From CAZLFA01 sp964558665 (GTDB lineage Bacteria > Desulfobacterota > Syntrophia > Syntrophales > PHBD01): DNA of 64,000 nt. A program made the position numbers and the translations under genes. Within the stretch, counting starts at the first letter, position 1. Each line of letters opens with the position of its first letter. Positions 7,755-15,437 of the stretch are shown here, piece by piece. Under the pieces are notes generated by a model, which made no database searches, had not been told where the DNA came from, and saw only the letters and a program-made list of their open reading frames with translations. The stretch lies in assembly GCA_964558665.1 (NCBI GenBank), contig CAZLFA010000006.1, forward strand, positions 1 to 64,000, given 5' to 3'.

Positions 7755-8966
7755 TTAATCACCCTGGAAAACGTTCAGCAGACGGTCGCCCCGTCGTGAT
7801 CTGTCAAAGCATGTTCCTTCCATTCCGGGAACGATTACGCGCACAGTTGGTATACCGACATCGGGGCGTGTAAGATCAACGGCAATAACCCTGTCCAGCC
7901 CGCATTTTTGAAGCTTGCCCGTCATTATCAGGATGTCTTCATAGATGTCCTCTGTATAGTCGGATTGCATGTCGCTCAGTTTCTTCAGTTCAGACGCATA
8001 GAAACGGGGATCGTTTTCGTCTTCTTCGCGGAAGTAGCCGCTCATCGATTCGTTCATCCCCCCCAGGCCGAACTTCAGCATAAAAAGGGCTCTTGTCGTG
8101 GCAATCTCCAGGATCGACCTGATCATGGCGACTTTGGGATCGATGTGTGCGCCGAATCCGTCTATCGGAATCATGTTATCGTGAACCAGATCCCGGGAAA
8201 AGGCCGCTATCACCGGTACACCAACATCCGATGTAATATTCTTGGCAACGATTTCGATATCCGCTTCGTCATACCTCTCTATTACATCAACGATGAACCT
8301 GGTTTCTGCTCCGTCTTCCACGGAAAGAGCCTCCCTGAAATGTCTGTTGTACTGGGCAATGCTCCAAGCATCCCGTTCGATTACCTCGGCCAGGCCGTGA
8401 ATGACTGCCTCTTCCAGCGTGTTTCCGGAAGCTATGCCGTTCGTATGGGTGTTGATTAAAAAAAATTCGTCCAGATGAAAGGGATGATAGACCGTACAGG
8501 CAGGAACAAGAATTTCTTCCTGCCTCAGAATATCCGTACCCCATACCCAGTGTATCTCGCCGTCAGGGCGATAGTCATTCAGCACGGAAAGTATGAGCGA
8601 CTGCGGATCGAGCGTGTTGTGTTTTTTCTTTAAGGAGGCATAACTGCCTTTGATCAGCCTGGATGAATATTCACTCCGGTATTCGGAACAAAACCTTTCT
8701 ATTGATTCCATCGTCAGGGAAACCTGTGCCTGGATGGCCGATACACCTTTGCCGGTATGGCTTGTACGGGAATCGTCGGGTCTAATCCTGTGACAGAGAA
8801 ATACCGGAATGCCCAAACGATCAAGTGAAGTGGCATCCTGTAAATCAATCATCTCCAGCATGTCTTTCATGTTTTCAACAAACCGCAAGGTTGAATCAGG
8901 TGTTTTGGAACGATGTGTTTCGAGCATATAGACTTTAGGGCATTTCTTGAGTGTCAGCGCAGGCAC
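7755..8966 (-). CDS. YcaO-family ATP-dependent cyclodehydratase/thioamidase-like protein
   Basis: YcaO enzymes use ATP to activate backbone amides, forming azolines, thioamides or amidines. The GTG at 8966 is preferred: GGAGGT lies 6 nt upstream, and translation then begins MPALTLKKCPKVY, the normal start of the stand-alone YcaO type. An upstream ATG at 9152 would add 62 poorly conserved residues. The 403-residue product shows LDRLGIPVF, a GKGVSAIQAQVS segment with SIERF, and EVIERDAW, which match the ATP/Mg-binding blocks. No E1-like, TfuA or nitroreductase gene is nearby. The only linked gene is the 115-residue partner, while the thiolase gene is divergent. The target (peptide, protein or cofactor) is unknown. 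Confidence 0.85.
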   Translation of the reverse strand: MPALTLKKCPKVYMLETHRSKTPDSTLRFVENMKDMLEMIDLQDATSLDRLGIPVFLCHRIRPDDSRTSHTGKGVSAIQAQVSLTMESIERFCSEYRSEYSSRLIKGSYASLKKKHNTLDPQSLILSVLNDYRPDGEIHWVWGTDILRQEEILVPACTVYHPFHLDEFFLINTHTNGIASGNTLEEAVIHGLAEVIERDAWSIAQYNRHFREALSVEDGAETRFIVDVIERYDEADIEIVAKNITSDVGVPVIAAFSRDLVHDNMIPIDGFGAHIDPKVAMIRSILEIATTRALFMLKFGLGGMNESMSGYFREEDENDPRFYASELKKLSDMQSDYTEDIYEDILIMTGKLQKCGLDRVIAVDLTRPDVGIPTVRVIVPGMEGTCFDRSRRGDRLLNVFQGD

Positions 8967-9196
8967 GCGGCTACCTCCGGATTTTGACTGTTTGTGTCGA
9001 TCACAACGTGGGCAAGCTTTCCGCCGAATGACTAACATATGGAAGCGGTCGTTGGCAATCAAAAATAGAGCAAATCGATTGACAAATATTATTGGATGTG
9101 CAAGTAAATGAAGCCCTCTGCAAAGCATACTGAACACGGACTGTCTATTCAAAGGTTAACACCTTGTAAATCTCGAAAATAATAAAGGAGGAAAGC

Positions 9197-10558
9197 ATGG
9201 AGAAAGTTCCGCAGAAACTGGATAAAACCAGAGCAAAGTATTATGCCGATGCCAAGGTAACCGGGTTTGGCGAGAGAAAATCCGACTATTCAGGGATGGG
9301 GAGAAAGATCAAGGGTGCGTTCAAGAGTTTCCGTGAAGTGGTTTGTGTGGAAGCCTGCAGGACTCCCTATGGTGTTTTCGGAGGTTCTCTCAAGGGATTT
9401 GATGCCCCGCAACTGGGCGCTCTGGCAATCAAGGAGTGCTTGAGAAGGACAGGAGGAAAAGTAAAACCTGAAGATGTCGACTATGTCATCATGGGCCAGG
9501 TTGTGCCCGCCGGTTGCGGCCAGGTGCCCAGCCGCCAGGCGACGCTGCTCGCCGGCCTGCCGGAGTGGATCCCGTCTATTACGGTAAATAAGGTCTGCTC
9601 ATCGGGAATCAAGACAATTGATCTTGGAGTACAGATGATCCAGACCGGCAGGGCGGAAATAATAATAGCCGGCGGACAGGAAAGCATGAGCAACTGCCCC
9701 TATTCACTTCCCGATATGCGCTGGGGAAACAGGATGGGCCTGCCTAACGGTCGTGTAGTCGACCTGATGGTCTATGACGGTCTCTGGGATGCCTTCTACA
9801 ACAGGCATATGGCCATTCACGGTTCGGAAACGGCGGATGAGTTTGGCTTTACAAGACAGGATCAGGATGAATGGGCTTACACGTCCCAGATGAGAGCGGT
9901 GGCTGCCATGAAGGGCGGCCGTCTGGATGAAGAGATTTTCCCGGTTGAAATTAAAAAGGGTAAAGATACGATAATTTTCGATAAGGACGAAGGTCCGAGA
10001 ACAGGAACTACCATGGAAGGCCTGGGAAAGCTGCCTCCCGTGTTCAACCATAAAAGCACCGTCACCGGCCAGTTGGGCAGCGTGACCGCGGGCAATGCGC
10101 CGGGCGTAAACGATGGCGGCGACGTATGTCTTATCATGAGTGCGGATAAGGCAAAAGAACTGGGGTTGAAACCCATATTCACGATTCTGGATTATGCCGA
10201 AGTATCCCAGCCGACGAAGGATATCGCCACCGTTCCCGGCCTTTCCATCAAAAAGGTTCTCGAACAGAATGATTTGTCAGTCGATAAGGTAGCTCTTATC
10301 GAAATCAACGAAGCCTTTGCCGCTGTCGTGCTTGTCAGTGCCGGAAGCATTCTGGGCATGTCCAAAGAAGAGATGATGAAAAAGGTAAATGTCAACGGAA
10401 GCGCCATTGCTTACGGTCACCCCATAGGTGCTACCGGCGCCCGTATCCTGATGACTCTGGGTTATGAACTCAGACGTCGCGGCGGCGGAATCGGCGTCTG
10501 CGGCATATGCTCCGGTCATGCCCAGGGTGATGCCATGTTGATCCGCGTGGATAAGTAG
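9197..10558 (+). CDS. Thiolase (acetyl-CoA acetyltransferase type) with N-terminal extension
   Basis: A 453-residue thiolase catalysing reversible condensation or cleavage between acetyl-CoA and a beta-ketoacyl-CoA. The nucleophilic cysteine is Cys134 (NKVCSSG), the histidine lies in INEAFA...GHPIGATG, and the C-terminal cysteine block reads CGICSGHAQG rather than the usual CIGGGQG. AAAGGAGG precedes the first ATG by 6 nt, so the charged 46-residue extension before the thiolase fold (MEKVPQKLDK...) is real rather than a start error. The 3-hydroxyacyl-CoA dehydrogenase gene follows after a hairpin, so both probably act in short-chain beta-oxidation or its reversal. Confidence 0.93.
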   Translation: MEKVPQKLDKTRAKYYADAKVTGFGERKSDYSGMGRKIKGAFKSFREVVCVEACRTPYGVFGGSLKGFDAPQLGALAIKECLRRTGGKVKPEDVDYVIMGQVVPAGCGQVPSRQATLLAGLPEWIPSITVNKVCSSGIKTIDLGVQMIQTGRAEIIIAGGQESMSNCPYSLPDMRWGNRMGLPNGRVVDLMVYDGLWDAFYNRHMAIHGSETADEFGFTRQDQDEWAYTSQMRAVAAMKGGRLDEEIFPVEIKKGKDTIIFDKDEGPRTGTTMEGLGKLPPVFNHKSTVTGQLGSVTAGNAPGVNDGGDVCLIMSADKAKELGLKPIFTILDYAEVSQPTKDIATVPGLSIKKVLEQNDLSVDKVALIEINEAFAAVVLVSAGSILGMSKEEMMKKVNVNGSAIAYGHPIGATGARILMTLGYELRRRGGGIGVCGICSGHAQGDAMLIRVDK

Positions 10559-10615
10559 TCTTCGTATGTAAACCTCGACTGGAGACTATAGGCTTAATAA
10601 CTTTCCATACAACCA

Positions 10616-10640
10616 GGGGGACAGGCGCTGCCTGTCCCCC
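10616..10640. repeat. Perfect 11-bp hairpin (GGGGGACAGGC type)
   Basis: Arms 10616-10626 and 10630-10640 are perfectly complementary with loop GCT. There is no U-tract on either side. It lies between thiolase and hydroxyacyl-CoA dehydrogenase genes and looks like a REP-type intergenic element that may stabilise or trim the message. Confidence 0.7.
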
Positions 10641-10672
10641 AATAATACTTAAATCTCAAGGAGGGCAAAGAA

Positions 10673-11533
10673 ATGGCAGTTAAGACATTTGGTGTTATTG
10701 GATCTGGTCAGATGGGTAACGGCATTGCTCAGGTTGCGGCATATCCCGGCGGACTTAACGTCATCATGAACGACATTGCAGATCAGTTTGTCGACAGAGG
10801 ATTCGACACAATTTCCAAGAACCTGGACAGACTGATTGCCAAGGAAAAGCTCACCGCTGATCAGAAGAAGGAAATTCTCGGCAGGATCAAAAAAAGCACC
10901 AACCTGGAAGACATGAAGGATGCCGATTTTGTCGTAGAGGCCGCCGTTGAAAGAGAAGATCTGAAACTGAACATTTTTAAAAAGCTGGATGAGGTCTGCA
11001 AGCCTGGTGTAATCCTGGCCACCAACACCTCCTCGATTCCGATCACGAGGATTGCGGGAGCCACCAAAAGGGCCGATAAGATCATCGGTATGCACTTCAT
11101 GAATCCGGTGCCGGTAATGAGGCTGGTGGAAATCATACGCGGCCTTGCCACATCGCAGGAAACATATAACCTCACCGAGGAACTCAGCAAACAGTTCGGC
11201 AAGGTTCCTGTTGAGTGCAACGACTTCCCCGGCTTCATCTCCAACAGGATATTGATGCCCATGATCAATGAGGCAGTATATGCACTGTTTGAAGGCGTAG
11301 GAACGCCCAAAGCCATCGACGACATCATGATGCTGGGTATGAACCATCCCATGGGTCCTCTGGCCCTGGCGGACCTGATCGGCCTTGATACCTGCTGGGC
11401 GATCATGGATGTTCTCCACAAAGGATTCGGAGACTCCAAGTACCGTCCGTGCCCGTTGCTGAAAAAATATGTCGATGCCGGCTTCCTGGGCAGAAAAGTA
11501 GGCAGGGGCTTCTATGACTATTCGAAGAAGTAA
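10673..11533 (+). CDS. 3-hydroxyacyl-CoA dehydrogenase (3-hydroxybutyryl-CoA type)
   Basis: A 286-residue NAD(P)-dependent enzyme of the length of Clostridium-type 3-hydroxybutyryl-CoA dehydrogenase. The Rossmann motif GSGQMGNGIAQ is at residues 8-18, the catalytic histidine lies in GMHFMNPVPVM, and the C-terminal dimerisation domain includes NDFPGFISNR and GMNHPMGPLALADLIGLDT. A Shine-Dalgarno AAGGAGG precedes the ATG. It follows the thiolase in the same direction, so the pair interconverts acetoacetyl-CoA, 3-hydroxybutyryl-CoA and acetyl-CoA. A second, longer homologue is encoded at 58093-59043. Confidence 0.94.
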   Translation: MAVKTFGVIGSGQMGNGIAQVAAYPGGLNVIMNDIADQFVDRGFDTISKNLDRLIAKEKLTADQKKEILGRIKKSTNLEDMKDADFVVEAAVEREDLKLNIFKKLDEVCKPGVILATNTSSIPITRIAGATKRADKIIGMHFMNPVPVMRLVEIIRGLATSQETYNLTEELSKQFGKVPVECNDFPGFISNRILMPMINEAVYALFEGVGTPKAIDDIMMLGMNHPMGPLALADLIGLDTCWAIMDVLHKGFGDSKYRPCPLLKKYVDAGFLGRKVGRGFYDYSKK

Positions 11534-11656
11534 GCGATATTGACATCTTCTTCATTTATATTCTTTCACATATTTCCCTCCTTCGCTTAAAAGAGGGTTT
11601 TAACGAGGGAGGGAAATAAATAAACATTACAGGCATCAGCCTCCTCTTTACCGGTT

Positions 11657-11989
11657 ATGGAAATCGATTTAAATAAAGAACAGGATACAATAGTAATCGC
11701 TGTAAAAGGCAGGATGGATGCCGTTTGTGCAACTGACTTCGACCAAACCCTGGAAGAAAAAATCAACAACGGCGACAGCTCATTTATTCTTGATTTCAGC
11801 TCTCTTGAATACATCAGCAGCGCCGGGCTTCAGTGTATACTGGCAGCCGCTAAAAATCTGGAAAACAACAAAGGAAGCATTAAGCTCGCAGCCCTGAAGG
11901 GCACAGTGAAAGAAGTATTTGAGATTGCGGGATTTGACACCATGTTTTCCATTTACGAGTCTGTCGATGAGGCACTGCAGGCAAAATAA
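11657..11989 (+). CDS. STAS-domain anti-sigma factor antagonist
   Basis: A 110-residue SpoIIAA/RsbV-like protein. In partner switching, the unphosphorylated form binds the anti-sigma kinase and frees its target. The phosphorylatable serine is expected to be Ser55 in EYISSAGLQ, the position of Ser58 in SpoIIAA. It heads a four-gene unit with an HATPase (47 nt later), a GNAT-like protein and a PP2C phosphatase, giving a complete partner-switch set. No strong ribosome binding site is visible before the ATG. Confidence 0.9.
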   Translation: MEIDLNKEQDTIVIAVKGRMDAVCATDFDQTLEEKINNGDSSFILDFSSLEYISSAGLQCILAAAKNLENNKGSIKLAALKGTVKEVFEIAGFDTMFSIYESVDEALQAK

Positions 11990-12036
11990 AAGTTATTAGA
12001 GCTATTAAAGAGTCTGTAAAGATTTGCCTTTCATAA

Positions 12037-12474
12037 ATGAAACTGCCCGCCACCATAGATAATTTAAGATCATTTTTACAGTACGTATCAAAATGCGCCG
12101 GAGAAATGGAGTTTCCGCCGGAACGAATAAATGAAATCGAACTGGTGGTTGAAGAAGCTCTCGTAAATATTATTCGTTATGCATATCCCAAGAGAAGCGG
12201 AACCATTGAACTTAAATGCGACAGCATAGGTAACCGCGGCTTGGCAATATCCATCGAGGATGAAGGAATACCCTTTAACCTTCTATCTCATCCGGACCCT
12301 GACCTTGCCCCCGATATACCGTCAAGAAAGGTCGGAGGACTGGGCGTCTTTCTGATAAAAAAAATGGCTAACGATGTGCGTTATGTACGCAACGGCATGA
12401 CCAATACGTTAACGCTCATCACATATCCGGATAAGTTTTTCCTGAGGGAAAGAAATACTTCCGTTCAACCTTAA
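12037..12474 (+). CDS. Anti-sigma-factor serine kinase (HATPase, RsbW/SpoIIAB-like)
   Basis: A 145-residue GHKL ATPase. The N-box is ELVVEEALVNIIRYAY (about residues 36-51), followed by SIEDEGIPF and the G-box RKVGGLGVFLIKKM near 97-110. It lacks any sensor or histidine phosphoacceptor domain, as expected for an RsbW-type kinase that phosphorylates the STAS partner. No sigma factor gene lies in this operon, so its third partner is either elsewhere or not a sigma factor. Confidence 0.88.
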   Translation: MKLPATIDNLRSFLQYVSKCAGEMEFPPERINEIELVVEEALVNIIRYAYPKRSGTIELKCDSIGNRGLAISIEDEGIPFNLLSHPDPDLAPDIPSRKVGGLGVFLIKKMANDVRYVRNGMTNTLTLITYPDKFFLRERNTSVQP

Positions 12475-12489
12475 TCATGAGGTGGCTTT

Positions 12490-13440
12490 ATGCCTGTCAA
12501 ACCAAAGATCAGGGTGGAGAAGTACCTTCGAGAAAGCATTCTCAACGATGTGGTGGAACTGGAGAAGAGGGTATGGAACCGGGAAGGGTACAGGGAAGTA
12601 AACGCCCCCATGCTTTACTTCGAGCTGGCCTATATAACCAATGGCCTTGTCCTGACCGCTTTTGACGAAGGCATGTTCTCTCCTGAAGAAAGAGCGGCAA
12701 TGGCCAAGGATGATCCATGGTATGCAGAGGACCATCCCATCGGTTTTCTGGTCTGCTTCGCGGATTTCGATAAAAAGGGACCCTTCTGGTACGGAGCCAG
12801 GATGGGGGTTGACAGGCCATACTGGGATAAGAACATCGGCGATGAGATGGTCAAGACCCTTTATCAATGTGCAAAGGAGAGAGGGATACCGCGCATTCGC
12901 TGGACATATGATCCTCTTGTATCAAGAAACGGCTACATTTATATTCATAAGATGGGAGCCATCGTCAAGGAGATCGGTTTCAACTACTACAGTGCGGTAT
13001 TCACGAGCGACGAATTCAACAGGGCCATTTCGACGGATCGTTTCGTGGTCGATTGGATAATTAATTCGGACAGGGTAAGGGACAGGATAGAAAAAGGTCA
13101 ACTGCCGTCGCTGGACGATATTTCTGAGATGAATGAAAATAATATTGTCAACGATATCATTATCGATGAACAGGGGCTGGAACAGCCCGGGCAAAAGACC
13201 ATCTATAATCTCAATACAACACCGATCTTCGTAGAAATACCGTATAACCAGGACAAACTTCTGAAGGTGGACCGCACCAAGGCCCAGTTGCTGAGAAACA
13301 AATGCCGGTCTCTCTTCATGCACTATCTGGCCAGAGGCTATATCGTCAAGGGATATGTTGTGAAAAAAGATTCTCCGGACCGCCGCCGCGTCTTCTACCG
13401 GCTTGAGCAGGAGAGTCGCTGGCAAACTCTCAATCTGTGA
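12490..13440 (+). CDS. Predicted GNAT-superfamily protein (COG3375-like)
   Basis: A 316-residue soluble protein. The N-terminal 190 residues resemble predicted GNAT acyltransferases of the COG3375 type: an ELEKRVW start, IGFLVCF, the GARMGVDRPYWDKNIGDEMVK acyl-CoA loop region, then IRWTYDPLVSRNGYIYIHKMGA. The C-terminal third is less familiar and strongly charged. It lies 15 nt after the HATPase gene, and its TGA overlaps the GTG of the phosphatase gene (GTGA), so it is co-translated with signalling proteins. The acceptor substrate is unknown. Confidence 0.75.
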   Translation: MPVKPKIRVEKYLRESILNDVVELEKRVWNREGYREVNAPMLYFELAYITNGLVLTAFDEGMFSPEERAAMAKDDPWYAEDHPIGFLVCFADFDKKGPFWYGARMGVDRPYWDKNIGDEMVKTLYQCAKERGIPRIRWTYDPLVSRNGYIYIHKMGAIVKEIGFNYYSAVFTSDEFNRAISTDRFVVDWIINSDRVRDRIEKGQLPSLDDISEMNENNIVNDIIIDEQGLEQPGQKTIYNLNTTPIFVEIPYNQDKLLKVDRTKAQLLRNKCRSLFMHYLARGYIVKGYVVKKDSPDRRRVFYRLEQESRWQTLNL

Positions 13441-15140
13441 GACATGGTGAGCGATTGACTGATTATCCGATATCAACATTATTCCGGCGCATCAGGATAG
13501 GGACCAGAATGATGGCCTTCCTGGGATTGCCCGTCATATCTCTTATTCTCTTCGGTTATTATGCCCTGAGCGATCTTCAAAAAATCGGCGACTACGCGCT
13601 GGAAAGCGGATCATATCTCGGCAGCAACGCCATTTCGGACAGCACGAAGGCGTTAGAGGAGTTGGGTGAAAATATAATCGCCCAGAAAGCGGCGGATGTG
13701 GCCCTGCAGTGCCGCATATACTTGAATGCACAGCCGGGTATTAGTATCGGAGCGCTGAGAAGCAAAAAGGATTTCAGGAAAATAGCCGTTCAGTCGGTGG
13801 GCAAGACAGGCTACACCATCCTGTATGACAAAAACGGCATTATGCGCTTCCATCCCAATGCAGAGCTGATAGATTTCGATATGCATAAATGGAAGGAAAA
13901 GCTGCCCATGTTCTGGGGCATATTTGAAAAAACTTTCAGCGGATCGCCGGCCGGCGGATACTATGACTGGCAGGATGCCGACGGAAAAATCAGACGCAAA
14001 TTCATGTCCATTGTGCCGATTAAAGGCACCCCCTATATGATAGCGGCTACCACATATATAGATGAATTCAGCATTCCCATGAAACAGACAGAGGAGAAGA
14101 TTGCCTCTGCAACGCGAACGATCAATGAAAACATTTCCGAAAAGTTTCAAAACATATACATCAGTTTTATCCTGTTTCTCATCATTCTGATGATTGTCGT
14201 AATGAGTATATCATACCTGCTGTCCAGAACTATCACCGATCCCATCATGACCCTGATAGACGGAGCGAAGGCCATAGGGCATGGCAAAATCGATCACTGC
14301 GTCCAGCTCCACACAGAGGATGAGTTTGAGGATCTTGCCAATGCCTTTAACAGAATGACGTCCGACCTCAAGGATCAGATGGCGAAACTGGAGCGCACAA
14401 CTGCCGATAAGGAGGGATTACTGAAAGAGCTGGAAATTGCCCGTAATATTCAGCAGAGACTTCTTCCCGCGAATCCTCCGGATATAAGCGGCGTGGAGAT
14501 TGCGGCCAACAACATCCCGGCGCGGGAAGTGGGCGGAGATTTCTATGATTTTATTCCTGTTGACGAGACTCATTGGGGGCTGGTGATTGCCGATGTCTCC
14601 GGAAAAGGCATGCCGGCAGCCATGTTCATGGGGCTGTCCAGAACTATCGTCAGGGCAAGCACAACCGGCAATCTGAGTCCGGCTTCCGCCATCACACAGG
14701 CAAATGAACTTATATGCAGGGACTCTACCTCCGGTATGTTCGTCACCCTTTTCTATGCCATGATAGATCCCTTCAAGAGAATACGATACGTTAATGCCGG
14801 CCACAATCCGCCGCTGCTGTTCAGGGCCGGTATGGATCAGCCGATTCCTCTCAAGACTAAAGGCATCGCCCTCGGCGTCAAACAGGGCATCAATCTCCAT
14901 GAACTGCAGGAAAAACTCGAAAGCGGGGATCTTCTCGTGCTTTATACCGACGGCGTTACCGAGGCTGTGAACGATAGAGGCGAGGCTTACGGGACCGGGC
15001 GTCTCATGGAGGTTGTGCAGGAAAACCGCAATGAAAAATCCGGTGAAGTCCTTGAAGCAATTCAAAAGGACGTCATTGCCTTTGCAGGTCATCAGCCGCA
15101 GTTTGATGATATAACGATGGTGATCGTGAGGGTTTTATAA
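13437..15140 (+). CDS. Cache-HAMP-PP2C (SpoIIE/RsbU-type) membrane phosphatase
   Basis: A 567-residue sensor phosphatase. A first membrane helix spans about residues 25-47, a periplasmic Cache-like domain follows (TGYTILYDKNGIMRFHP), and a second helix spans about 242-263. A HAMP segment lies at about 264-320, a short coiled linker ends in ARNIQQRLLP, and a PP2C-like phosphatase runs to the end. Metal-site motifs are present: GGDFYDF, ADVSGKGMPAAMFM, YTDGVTEA and FDDITMV. The GTG start overlaps the previous stop by 4 nt. It would dephosphorylate the STAS protein in response to a periplasmic ligand. Confidence 0.92.
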   Translation: MRHGERLTDYPISTLFRRIRIGTRMMAFLGLPVISLILFGYYALSDLQKIGDYALESGSYLGSNAISDSTKALEELGENIIAQKAADVALQCRIYLNAQPGISIGALRSKKDFRKIAVQSVGKTGYTILYDKNGIMRFHPNAELIDFDMHKWKEKLPMFWGIFEKTFSGSPAGGYYDWQDADGKIRRKFMSIVPIKGTPYMIAATTYIDEFSIPMKQTEEKIASATRTINENISEKFQNIYISFILFLIILMIVVMSISYLLSRTITDPIMTLIDGAKAIGHGKIDHCVQLHTEDEFEDLANAFNRMTSDLKDQMAKLERTTADKEGLLKELEIARNIQQRLLPANPPDISGVEIAANNIPAREVGGDFYDFIPVDETHWGLVIADVSGKGMPAAMFMGLSRTIVRASTTGNLSPASAITQANELICRDSTSGMFVTLFYAMIDPFKRIRYVNAGHNPPLLFRAGMDQPIPLKTKGIALGVKQGINLHELQEKLESGDLLVLYTDGVTEAVNDRGEAYGTGRLMEVVQENRNEKSGEVLEAIQKDVIAFAGHQPQFDDITMVIVRVL

Positions 15141-15437
15141 CTTCTTAAACAACCGTTCCGCTGTCTTGACAAATCTTTTATGTTAGTGTGAGAGAATCTT
15201 CGCAACCGACGCGAAAAGAAATTTTCTTTACCAGGTATAGATGAGAAAAGGTATAGGCCTTGATAATATTTGCAATTTTACATTTTTTAGAACTTGACAA
15301 CAGCAGTAATTAGGTAATAGTGGTACCAATTTATAATTTGAATATAGAATTATTGTAGTTATATTGAATCCAGTAAAGATAAAGGTTTTTTATCCGAACA
15401 GGAAGAGAATTCATAATACAGAGGCAGGAATAGTTAT
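15141..15437 (+). promoter_or_regulatory. AT-rich promoter region of the pilus assembly operon
   Basis: A 297-nt gap before the pilus genes. TTGACA boxes occur near 15163 and 15294, but neither has a strong -10 at standard spacing. A TATAAT-like sequence lies near 15333. The exact promoter cannot be chosen by eye. Confidence 0.3.

Noticed and set aside
8967..9152. N-terminal extension of the YcaO protein from an ATG at 9152
   Set aside because: The added 62 residues are unlike the family. GTG 8966 has a well placed GGAGGT and gives the usual start.
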